The notes beneath the pieces are model-generated. The model was not told where the DNA came from. It saw only the letters and a program-made list of their open reading frames with translations, and did not search any database. A stretch of 22,517 nucleotides of DNA from Candidatus Gastranaerophilales bacterium (GTDB lineage: Bacteria; Cyanobacteriota; Vampirovibrionia; Gastranaerophilales; Gastranaerophilaceae): positions 1 through 22,517 of the forward strand of contig CALUUL010000028.1 in the NCBI GenBank assembly GCA_944323945.1, in the 5' to 3' direction. Below are positions 1 through 5,993 of the stretch, piece after piece (the stretch's first letter is position 1; every line of letters begins with the position of its first letter). The translations under genes were made by a program, and so were the position numbers.

Positions 1-90
1 AAAAGCAAAAAATTACAAACTACCATAGTGCATTCAATATCAATATAAACCGTAATACATACAAGTTTTATTGTGAAACGGAATCTTTAA

Positions 91-119
91 TTACTAAATA
101 ATAAAGGTATTTTTATAAT
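91..119 (+). promoter_or_regulatory. Candidate promoter of the phage-type gene pair
   Basis: A perfect TATAAT lies at 114-119, 26 bases before the GTG start of the first gene. The hexamer 17 bases upstream (TTACTA, 91-96) is a poor -35. In such AT-rich DNA a lone -10 match is weak evidence. The rest of 1-145 shows no gene or repeat. Confidence 0.3.
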
Positions 120-145
120 ATTAGGAATTTTAGATTGGAGAAAAA

Positions 146-661
146 GTGTTTTGTAATTTTGTCAAAAAATTGAATAAAGTTAGATTTGATAATAAAGAAT
201 TTATTGAATGGTATTCTGATAAAAACCTTGTAATACTATTTTCAGAAATACCAGAAATTGAAAATAAGATTATAAATAAACAAGTAATGACTAAGAGTGA
301 AATAAAAAAAGCAAAGAAAAAACCATTGTTCTGTAAAAATGAAGTTATTGTCATCTTAATTGATTATGTAAAAAATACAAAATATAAATTTGTTATTGAG
401 TCAGGATATGATTATGATGGAGCAACAATTCATAAATTTTTTTGGAGACTAATTGGTCCAAAAGAAGACATTAGATTTAAGGTTGCATCCTTATTGCATG
501 ATGTACTATGTGAAAATCATAATTATGTTAATAATGATAGATATTTTGCCGGCAAAGTTTTTGAAAGATGTTTGTTTGTAAGTGATACTTGTTCTTTTGT
601 TCGTTGGTTAATGTTTCATAGTGTAGATAATTATCAAAAACTAAGGGGTAAATGGAAATGA
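146..661 (+). CDS. DUF1353 family protein, phage-type
   Basis: Protein of 171 residues. Around residues 91-135 it carries the arrangement I associate with DUF1353, a small family common in tailed phages and prophages: GYDYDGATI, then FFWRLIGP, then a helix ending in LLHDVLCE. The biochemical role of DUF1353 is not established to my knowledge. The start is GTG at 146 with a good ribosome binding site (GGAG at 137-140, 5 bases away). There is no signal peptide or membrane segment. The stop codon overlaps the start of the next gene (ATGA), so the two are translationally coupled. The family call is from memory of the motif, without a profile search. The gene is either a prophage remnant or the edge of a larger element lying to the left. 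Confidence 0.7.
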   Translation: MFCNFVKKLNKVRFDNKEFIEWYSDKNLVILFSEIPEIENKIINKQVMTKSEIKKAKKKPLFCKNEVIVILIDYVKNTKYKFVIESGYDYDGATIHKFFWRLIGPKEDIRFKVASLLHDVLCENHNYVNNDRYFAGKVFERCLFVSDTCSFVRWLMFHSVDNYQKLRGKWK

Positions 662-882
662 CAAATGAATTTGTATTACTGCTTTTTATAAATATAGTTT
701 CTGCGTGTATAGCAATTGGCAGTTACACAAAAAGTATTAAATATATAGAAGAACACATTAACCGTTTAGAAGATAAACAAGATAAACATAATTCCTTGAT
801 TGAAAGAATAGTAGCTGTAGAACAGTCAACAAAATCTGCACATCATAGAATTGATACACTTGAAAATTTACAACATGAATAG
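658..882 (+). CDS. Small membrane/coiled-coil protein, phage-type
   Basis: Protein of 74 residues from ATG 658; an in-frame ATG at 652 would add two residues. ATG 658 is preferred because it overlaps the upstream stop as ATGA and sits 9 bases from AAGGGG (643-648), whereas 652 would be only 3 bases away. Residues 1-21 form one hydrophobic segment (FVLLLFINIVSACIAIG). From about residue 27 the rest is a charged, heptad-like helix. One N-terminal membrane anchor followed by a coiled coil is seen in small phage lysis-module or tail-associated proteins, but I cannot assign holin, spanin or another role. It is coupled to the DUF1353 gene and both end at the terminator at 887-916. Confidence 0.6.
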   Translation: MTNEFVLLLFINIVSACIAIGSYTKSIKYIEEHINRLEDKQDKHNSLIERIVAVEQSTKSAHHRIDTLENLQHE

Positions 883-886
883 ATAT

Positions 887-916
887 AAAAAGGAGCCCTA
901 GAAAGGGCTCCTTTTT
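887..916. terminator. Bidirectional intrinsic terminator
   Basis: A perfect 13-bp inverted repeat (887-899 with 904-916, 4-base loop) has a GC-rich core (GGAGCCC/GGGCTCC) with A's on the left arm and T's on the right, so it works in both directions. It lies between the convergent phage-type pair (+) and the aspartokinase operon (-). Confidence 0.9.
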
Positions 917-927
917 ATTTTCGCAAA

Positions 928-2184
928 TTAAACATTTGGTAAATCACCTTTAACAATTGCAATTTCTTTTGACTCCAAGCCAAATTCTTTACAAAGAGCT
1001 TTTATTGCTTCGTTGGCATTCTTTTTATCAACTAAACAACTTATTTTTATTTCACTTGTAGAAATCATTTTTATATTTATATCTTTTTCAGCTAAAGATC
1101 TAAACATGTCAGCAGCAATACCAGGTCTATCAACCATACCCGCACCAACAATTGATACTTTTGCAATGTCTTTATCAATAAGAATTTCGGCGTCTTGTAC
1201 AATATCCTTCTCCGATTTTAGTGTAGAAATAGCTTCATCCAAATCATCTTCATTTATTGTAAAAGCTATAGAGTTCGTACCATTATTAGCTAAAGATTGA
1301 ATAATCATATCAACACTAATGTTATTCCTAGCAAGTGCACCAAAAAGTTTTGCTGCAGTACCAGGTATATCAGGTAAATTAGAAAGCAAAATTCTCACCT
1401 GGGAAGAATCAGCAGCAACACCTGCAACTGGCTTGTATATTTCCATATTTTCAACTCCTATAATTAAAGTACCAAGGTTATCTAATTTAAAAGAACTGCG
1501 AACTCTTAAAGGAACGTTAAATTGCTTAGCTGTTTCAACAGAACGTGGATGTAAAACATTTGCTCCAACTCTTGCCAACTCCAACATTTCTTCATAAGAA
1601 ATAATATCAGTTTTTTGTATGTTTGGAACAATTCTTGGATCTGTAGCATATACGCCTTCAACATCAGTATATATATCACATCTGTCAGCTTTTAGAGCGG
1701 CAGCAATGGCAACTGCAGAAGTATCAGAACCACCACGCCCAAGAGTTGTTATTTCACCATCAGGAGTAACTCCTTGAAATCCTGCTACAACAATTATATT
1801 TCCTTCACTTAGTTTCTTTTGCAGTTTTTCTGTTTTTATATCAACTATTCTTGCTTTAGAATGAATACATTCTGTAACAATCCCAACTTGTTGACCGTTC
1901 ATACTAATAGCTTTATATCCTTGTGCTTGTATAGCCATAGCAAGCAAAGCAATAGAAACTTGTTCTCCGGTTGAAAGAAGCATATCCATCTCTCTAGAAT
2001 CAGGTGTATTTGTCACTTCTTTTGCAAGTTTAATTAAATGATCAGTAGTATGCCCCATTGCAGATACAACAACTACAACATCATTACCATTTTCTTTTTC
2101 TTTAATAACAGCTTTAGCTACGTTATGGATTTTTTGTGGATCAGCAACAGATGTGCCTCCAAACTTTTGTACGATTATTCCCAC
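928..2184 (-). CDS. lysC: Aspartate kinase, ACT-regulated
   Basis: Phosphorylates L-aspartate, the first step toward lysine/diaminopimelate, threonine and methionine; cytoplasmic. The 418-residue protein opens with the family signature KFGGTSVADP (residues 7-16), has the kinase motif TLGRGGSDTSAV (147-158), and ends with two ACT modules (about 264-335 and 340-410) that bind feedback amino acids. Length and layout match monofunctional lysine-type aspartokinases of the Bacillus AKII/cyanobacterial kind. The start is GTG at 2184, with AAAGGA 9 bases upstream inside the end of the preceding gene, whose stop ends 6 bases before this start. It is therefore the third gene of a kdsC-like/TPR/lysC operon. 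No lysine riboswitch is possible in that gap. A strong internal start at codon 247 suggests a second product (separate entry). Confidence 0.95.
   Translation of the reverse strand: MGIIVQKFGGTSVADPQKIHNVAKAVIKEKENGNDVVVVVSAMGHTTDHLIKLAKEVTNTPDSREMDMLLSTGEQVSIALLAMAIQAQGYKAISMNGQQVGIVTECIHSKARIVDIKTEKLQKKLSEGNIIVVAGFQGVTPDGEITTLGRGGSDTSAVAIAAALKADRCDIYTDVEGVYATDPRIVPNIQKTDIISYEEMLELARVGANVLHPRSVETAKQFNVPLRVRSSFKLDNLGTLIIGVENMEIYKPVAGVAADSSQVRILLSNLPDIPGTAAKLFGALARNNISVDMIIQSLANNGTNSIAFTINEDDLDEAISTLKSEKDIVQDAEILIDKDIAKVSIVGAGMVDRPGIAADMFRSLAEKDINIKMISTSEIKISCLVDKKNANEAIKALCKEFGLESKEIAIVKGDLPNV
1444..1460 (-). promoter_or_regulatory. Internal ribosome binding site and start within lysC (beta subunit)
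   Basis: Read on the minus strand, TAGGAG (1460-1455) is followed after 8 bases by an in-frame ATG (1446-1444), codon 247 of 418. Translation from it would give a 172-residue protein containing just the two ACT domains. In Bacillus subtilis aspartokinase II the beta subunit is made from an in-frame internal start at almost the same place (roughly the last 160 residues of about 408). The Shine-Dalgarno sequence is seen directly; production of the beta subunit here is inferred. Confidence 0.65.
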
Positions 2185-2190
2185 TTTATT

Positions 2191-3894
2191 CTATCCTTTA
2201 TTAATGTTCAGTGTTTTACCTAAATATGCACTAATCTCATTTTTATCAAAATCCCAATCTGAATTGTTCATTTTTTCCAAATAAAAATTAAGCATATTCT
2301 CATTATAGTTCGATGGGCTAACTTCTACAAGTGTTTTATACGCTAAATGTGATAGATATATACATATAGCAGAATTTTTATCTTCATCACTCAGTAAATA
2401 TATTATACTTAAAGCTTCTTGCGGTTTTTTCAAATTTATTAATGCATGAGCTTTTATTAATTTTGCTTCTTTACAATTAGCATTTTTATTTAAAAGGATA
2501 TCAGCTTTCTCAATCGCATCACTATAAATACCTAATTTTAAATCAATTAATGCATATAAAAGTATAACCTTCTCAGAATTTCTATTTATCTGATATGCAT
2601 TTCGTATTTTTCTAAGTGCTTCTTTTTCATTATTCATATTCAATAGACATACGGAATAATTAATCAAAGCCTCTATATGTAAAGGATAGTACTCTATAGT
2701 TTTTTCATAATACTCAATACTTTTCTTTAAACGCCCCAATTTATAATAGCAATTAGCTATATAAAAATATAAATATGCTTTTTGGCTTGATATTTCAATT
2801 GCTTTGAAAAAAGTTTGAATAGCTTCATTATATTTTCTTTTTTCATAATATATTATACCCAAATCAGCTAATGCATATGAATTTGAAAAATCTGATGATA
2901 TAGCTTGTTGAAAAAATTCTTCTGCTTTTTCTAAATTTTTTTCCTTATAAAAACAACAACCTAACCTATATAATGTAATAGAATTATTTTCTTTTAAGTT
3001 CAAGGCCTTATATAGTTTTTCTTTTGCCTCTTCAATATTATTCATCCTTAATAAAGATATTCCCCACGCCAAATAGAACTCAAAATCAACAATTCCTTTT
3101 TCTTGTCCTTTTTCAAAGAAAGATAATGCTTTATCTTTTTGATTCAAATTTATATATGTTTGGGCAATTAGTATATATAGAGAAGGATTTAATGCGTCTT
3201 TACTCAATGCTCTATGAGCATATTCCAAAACTGCCATATGATTTTTTTCTTTTTTGTAACAAAGAGCTAGATAATAATCTAAATTCTTATAATCTGGATT
3301 TAATTCTTTAAGTTGTTTGAATTCACTAAATGCTTCTGTTATTTTTTCAGTTTCAAACAACATAACTCCCAAAATATAATAGACATGTAAATTTGCAGGA
3401 TTTAAGAATTTAGCTTTTTTTAAAAATTCAATAGCTTTTTGCTTCTTTTGCATTTTTGCACAAAGAATACCATAATTAAGATATATTTCAGAATCAGAAG
3501 GTGATAGTTTTAATGCTTTTTTTATATTTTCTTCTGCCTCTTCAAACCTTTCTTCCGCAATATAGATACTACCTAGAATAGAATATGAATAAGCATTTTG
3601 AGTATCTCTTTTTAAAGCTTCTTTCAATACATTTTCTGCCTTTTCATATTCTTTTAGCTTTGCATATATTATACCTAAACTTATACAAGGCTTAGGATTT
3701 TGATTCGACATTAACATAGCTGTTTCAAGCTTATCAATTGCACTTTTAAAATCTTTCAAATGAGCTAAATGCATACCCCAATTTGTGTATGCCAAGGAAG
3801 GTATTTCAATGTTATTGGATATCTTGAGGTACTGGTTTGTATATTCATCAAACTTTTTAATTTTATTATAAATTTGTTGAAAAAATTTTTTCAT
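2191..3894 (-). CDS. TPR repeat protein (about 14 tandem repeats)
   Basis: Protein of 567 residues made almost entirely of 34-residue tetratricopeptide repeats. After a 34-residue N-terminal helix, about 14 units follow one another from residue 35 to about 510, with the usual pattern (W/L-G-Y at positions 4-8-11, A at 20, A at 27, P near 32), for example LGIIYAKLKEYEKAENVLKE. TPR superhelices are protein-binding scaffolds; the partner cannot be read from sequence. There is no signal peptide or membrane segment, so it is probably cytoplasmic. Its ATG overlaps the stop of the kdsC-like gene (ATGA) and its stop lies just before lysC, so the three are co-transcribed. This context does not reveal a shared pathway. 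The ORF is intact. Confidence 0.9.
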   Translation of the reverse strand: MKKFFQQIYNKIKKFDEYTNQYLKISNNIEIPSLAYTNWGMHLAHLKDFKSAIDKLETAMLMSNQNPKPCISLGIIYAKLKEYEKAENVLKEALKRDTQNAYSYSILGSIYIAEERFEEAEENIKKALKLSPSDSEIYLNYGILCAKMQKKQKAIEFLKKAKFLNPANLHVYYILGVMLFETEKITEAFSEFKQLKELNPDYKNLDYYLALCYKKEKNHMAVLEYAHRALSKDALNPSLYILIAQTYINLNQKDKALSFFEKGQEKGIVDFEFYLAWGISLLRMNNIEEAKEKLYKALNLKENNSITLYRLGCCFYKEKNLEKAEEFFQQAISSDFSNSYALADLGIIYYEKRKYNEAIQTFFKAIEISSQKAYLYFYIANCYYKLGRLKKSIEYYEKTIEYYPLHIEALINYSVCLLNMNNEKEALRKIRNAYQINRNSEKVILLYALIDLKLGIYSDAIEKADILLNKNANCKEAKLIKAHALINLKKPQEALSIIYLLSDEDKNSAICIYLSHLAYKTLVEVSPSNYNENMLNFYLEKMNNSDWDFDKNEISAYLGKTLNINKG

Positions 3895-4373
3895 ATTAGA
3901 TAATCAGCAACCTCTCTTACTGCACCTTGACCACCTTTATTATGTGTTATATATATATTCCTAACCTTTTTCACTTGAATATGTGCATTTTCAACAGTTA
4001 CAGGAAATAAAACATAATTCAGACATTCAATATCATTTATATCATCTCCCATATAAACCGTATTTTCAGGTTTAATATTATATTTTTCTAGCAAAGATTT
4101 TAAAATTTGAATTTTATTTCTTTCATTCTGAAAAATATCAATAGATGAAAATTTTTCCTTCAATATATCTATTGCTTTAGATTTTTCTCCCGAGATAATA
4201 ACAAATTTAATACCTTGTTTTAATAAATTGGCAATTGCCATTATATCTTTATAATCAATATTTTTTGAGGTTTTACCATCAGAATATACAGTAAGCTTTC
4301 CATCAGTAAATATACCATCAAAATCACAAACAAACATTTTTATATTTTTTTTATTAAACTCTATATTATTCAT
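3891..4373 (-). CDS. kdsC: KdsC-like HAD phosphatase (Kdo-8-phosphate phosphatase family)
   Basis: Protein of 160 residues with no cap domain, as in the KdsC (C0) branch of HAD phosphatases. Motif I is CDFDGIFTDG, with nucleophile Asp17 and acid/base Asp19. Motif II is IISGEKS (Ser61), the conserved Lys is near 87, and motif IV is MGDDINDIECL (Asp110/111). The C-terminal GGQGAVREVADYL (147-159) matches the tail of KdsC enzymes that reaches into the neighbouring active site of the tetramer. KdsC removes phosphate from Kdo-8-phosphate in lipopolysaccharide inner-core synthesis. Close relatives act on nonulosonate 9-phosphates, so the substrate is inferred. ATG 4373 has AGGGA about 10 bases upstream. 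It is the first gene of the operon with the TPR and lysC genes, behind the extended -10 promoter at 4403-4411. Confidence 0.85.
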   Translation of the reverse strand: MNNIEFNKKNIKMFVCDFDGIFTDGKLTVYSDGKTSKNIDYKDIMAIANLLKQGIKFVIISGEKSKAIDILKEKFSSIDIFQNERNKIQILKSLLEKYNIKPENTVYMGDDINDIECLNYVLFPVTVENAHIQVKKVRNIYITHNKGGQGAVREVADYLI

Positions 4374-4402
4374 TTTAATAAATCCCTAAAAATCATATAA
4401 GA

Positions 4403-4411
4403 ATTATAACA
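4403..4411 (-). promoter_or_regulatory. Extended -10 promoter of the kdsC-TPR-lysC operon
   Basis: Read on the minus strand this is TGTTATAAT, a perfect TATAAT (4408-4403) preceded by the TGn extension. No good -35 is visible, which extended -10 promoters tolerate. Expected start near 4396 gives a short leader (about 23 bases) with no room for a riboswitch. Confidence 0.6.
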
Positions 4412-4502
4412 CATTAACTTTTATATTTCTTTAAGTAAAGTTACAAAAATAAAACAAAATGACTTGATTATTTATTTTGCTTATGTTTTGATAGAAATGA
4501 AC

Positions 4503-4588
4503 TTAGCAGTTATCCTCTTTCAAATTGCAAGTTCGACGGCTGCAAAGGGGCATTAATATAAAATAGTCCCAGAATAGTTATTAGCAGT
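4503..4588 (+). promoter_or_regulatory. Structured leader upstream of rpsP
   Basis: The bases before rpsP can fold into a stem-loop: CCTCTTT (4514-4520) pairs with AAAGGGG (4544-4550), enclosing an inner GCA/TGC pair around a loop containing GTTCGACGG. The hairpin region is richer in G and C than its surroundings. The octamer TTAGCAGT occurs on either side of it (4503-4510 and 4581-4588). It could be an autoregulatory ribosomal-protein leader or only an upstream RNA structure. I recognise no named family, and no clear promoter was found in 4412-4500. Confidence 0.4.
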
Positions 4589-4607
4589 AAAATGGAGAGT
4601 AAGCCAA

Positions 4608-4946
4608 ATGGTTAAAATTAGATTAAAAAGATTAGGATATAAGAAGAACCCTGTTTTCAGAATAGTTGTTTTGAATTCTACAACAAAGAGAGAAGCAGCA
4701 CCTATTGAACATTTAGGTTTCTATAATCCTAAAACAAAAGAAATGCAGTTAGATAAAGCTTCTGCTCTTGATTGGATAAAAAAAGGGGCACAACCAACCC
4801 AAACAGTGAAGTATTTAATTGATAACTGTACAGATGAAGGCAAGTTAAATTACGTAAAGAAACAAACTGAAAAGTTATCAAAAAAAGCACAAGCTAAGCT
4901 AAAAGCAGAACAAGAAGCTGCTGCTCAAGAAAGTGCTTCAGTATAG
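4608..4946 (+). CDS. rpsP: 30S ribosomal protein S16
   Basis: Protein of 112 residues starting MVKIRLKRLGYKKNPVFRIV, the unmistakable N-terminus of S16, followed by EHLGFYNPKTKEM and the KKGAQPTQTVKYL segment. S16 binds 16S rRNA in the body of the small subunit and is needed for 30S assembly. The last 25-30 residues form a basic, alanine- and glutamate-rich tail, as in longer S16 versions. Start ATG 4608 has GGAG (4594-4597) 10 bases upstream. In many bacteria rpsP is followed by a KH protein, rimM, trmD and rplS; here it stands alone, closed by its own terminator at 4975-5003. Confidence 0.98.
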   Translation: MVKIRLKRLGYKKNPVFRIVVLNSTTKREAAPIEHLGFYNPKTKEMQLDKASALDWIKKGAQPTQTVKYLIDNCTDEGKLNYVKKQTEKLSKKAQAKLKAEQEAAAQESASV

Positions 4947-4974
4947 TTTTTACAGGGAAAGAGAACACTTATTT

Positions 4975-5003
4975 ACCGCTTTATAACAAAAGCGGTTTTT
5001 TTT
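4975..5003 (+). terminator. Intrinsic terminator of rpsP
   Basis: ACCGCTTT (4975-4982) pairs perfectly with AAAGCGGT (4989-4996) across a 6-base loop and is followed by a run of eight T's ending at 5003. The stem core is nearly the same as that of the hsp20 terminator at 16950-16989. Confidence 0.9.
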
Positions 5004-5004
5004 A

Positions 5005-5013
5005 TGTTATAAA
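5005..5013 (+). promoter_or_regulatory. Extended -10 of mntP, suggesting a leaderless mRNA
   Basis: TGTTATAAA (5005-5013) is an extended -10 (TGn plus TATAAA). Only six bases separate its end from the mntP ATG at 5020, so a start at the usual distance would fall on the A of the start codon. No Shine-Dalgarno sequence precedes the gene, in keeping with a leaderless transcript. The T-run of the rpsP terminator ends one base before this element. Confidence 0.5.
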
Positions 5014-5019
5014 TAAACT

Positions 5020-5562
5020 ATGAATATATATGAGATAGTTATTTTATCAGTTGCACTAGCATTAGATGCATTAATTGTAAGTTTTTCTTACGGAACAATA
5101 ATAAATACGAAAAGGTTAAAAAACGCATTGCTTTTAGCATCTTCATTTGGAATATTTCAGATGTTGATGCCTATTTTGGGTTGGTTTCTTACCGGAGTGA
5201 TATATATATATTTACAGAAATATTCAAAATGGATAGTTTTTACTGTTTTTTGCATACTTGGCATAAAATTTATAAAAGAAGCTATATTTAATAAAGAAAA
5301 TAATAAAGTTTCGTGTATTTCTGTAATGTGCATGATATCACTTGCAATTGCAACAAGTATAGATGCATTAGGGGCAGGCATTTCCATTAAGTTTTCAGAT
5401 GTGACAATATGGTTACCATCTTTCATAATAGGTATAATAACATTTATATTATCATTATGCGGATTTTTTATTGCCGGTGTATTAAAAAATATTTCAGAAA
5501 AGTATATTAGTATATTTGGTGCACTAATACTTTTTTATTTAGCATTAAAATCTGTCATATAG
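5020..5562 (+). CDS. mntP: Manganese efflux pump MntP
   Basis: Inner-membrane protein of 180 residues with six hydrophobic segments in two repeated halves of three. Each half has the family's Asp-containing motif: ALALDALIVSFSYG (Asp16) and ATSIDALGAGIS (Asp115). These correspond in position to the two aspartates essential for Mn(II) export in Escherichia coli MntP. FQMLMPILGWFLTG (46-59) fits the conserved GxMPxxG-type second helix. The loop between halves (about 85-100) is polar and charged as usual. The gene often sits under a yybP-ykoY manganese riboswitch; here only 16 bases separate it from the rpsP terminator, so none is present. Translation appears leaderless (see 5005-5013). No terminator is obvious before the tRNA promoter. 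Confidence 0.9.
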   Translation: MNIYEIVILSVALALDALIVSFSYGTIINTKRLKNALLLASSFGIFQMLMPILGWFLTGVIYIYLQKYSKWIVFTVFCILGIKFIKEAIFNKENNKVSCISVMCMISLAIATSIDALGAGISIKFSDVTIWLPSFIIGIITFILSLCGFFIAGVLKNISEKYISIFGALILFYLALKSVI

Positions 5563-5590
5563 GAATACAAAAATAATATAAAATTAAATG

Positions 5591-5619
5591 TTGCGAAATA
5601 AAAATTTTTCATGTAGTAT
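5591..5619 (+). promoter_or_regulatory. Promoter of the tRNA-Gly/tRNA-Cys unit
   Basis: TTGCGA (5591-5596) and TAGTAT (5614-5619) are separated by exactly 17 bases, each matching the sigma-70 consensus at four of six positions. A start near 5626 would leave a leader of about 20 bases before tRNA-Gly. Confidence 0.5.
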
Positions 5620-5645
5620 ATATTTGAAGCGATAACTTCTAAAAT

Positions 5646-5718
5646 GCGGAAGTAGCTCAGTTGGTAGAGCGTCTGCCTTCCAAGCAGAATGTCGCGGGTC
5701 CGAGTCCCGTCTTCCGCT
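5646..5718 (+). tRNA. tRNA-Gly (TCC)
   Basis: Complete 73-base cloverleaf: acceptor stem GCGGAAG/CTTCCGC perfect, D arm GCTC/GAGC, anticodon stem TCTGC/GCAGA with loop CTTCCAA giving anticodon TCC, T stem GCGGG/CCCGT, discriminator T. CCA is not encoded. Oddity: the T loop reads TCCGAGT, so the nearly universal U55 (pseudouridine) is C at position 5700, while the GG of the D loop is kept. It is transcribed together with tRNA-Cys 13 bases downstream. Confidence 0.95.
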
Positions 5719-5731
5719 ATTTCTTTTTTTT

Positions 5732-5803
5732 GGCGGCATGGCCAAGTGGTAAGGCAGAAGCCTGCAAAGCTTTTATCCCCCAGTTCGAATCTGGGTGCCG
5801 CCT
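5732..5803 (+). tRNA. tRNA-Cys (GCA)
   Basis: 72-base cloverleaf: acceptor GGCGGCA/TGCCGCC perfect, anticodon stem GAAGC/GCTTT (one G-U pair) with loop CTGCAAA giving GCA, T stem CCCAG/CTGGG with the standard TTCGAAT loop. The discriminator is U, the identity base of tRNA-Cys. CCA is not encoded. Confidence 0.95.
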
Positions 5804-5929
5804 TTTGCTTTGTTATATTTATATTTACAAAAATTCATGTAAATGATTGAAGAAAAGTTAGACAAAACCTCGTAAACTATTACTGAGTGTATAATATTAA
5901 TATACAAAAATATATTCTTAAATTTGGAT

Positions 5930-5958
5930 TTGCCCATTTTGGCTAATGAGTGTAAAAT
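5930..5958 (+). promoter_or_regulatory. Promoter of the pilus/secretion operon
   Basis: TTGCCC (5930-5935) and TAAAAT (5953-5958) lie 17 bases apart; a start near 5965 gives a leader of about 29 bases to ATG 5994. A second candidate -10, a perfect TATAAT at 5890-5895, lacks a recognisable -35. Confidence 0.5.
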
Positions 5959-5993
5959 AATAGAAAACATATTCGTAATAAAGAGTGAGAGAT

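Noticed and set aside
1013..1597. Two plus-strand ORFs opposite lysC
   Set aside because: Antisense shadows of a clearly coding aspartokinase, without ribosome binding sites or known motifs.
4374..4402. Lysine riboswitch controlling the operon that contains lysC
   Set aside because: The predicted leader is about 23 bases, and lysC itself starts 6 bases after the TPR gene.
4947..5019. yybP-ykoY manganese riboswitch before mntP
   Set aside because: Only the rpsP terminator and 16 bases lie there; no space for the fold.
5661..5846. Plus-strand 61-residue ORF
   Set aside because: Lies across both tRNA genes; the translation is just read-through of the cloverleaves.
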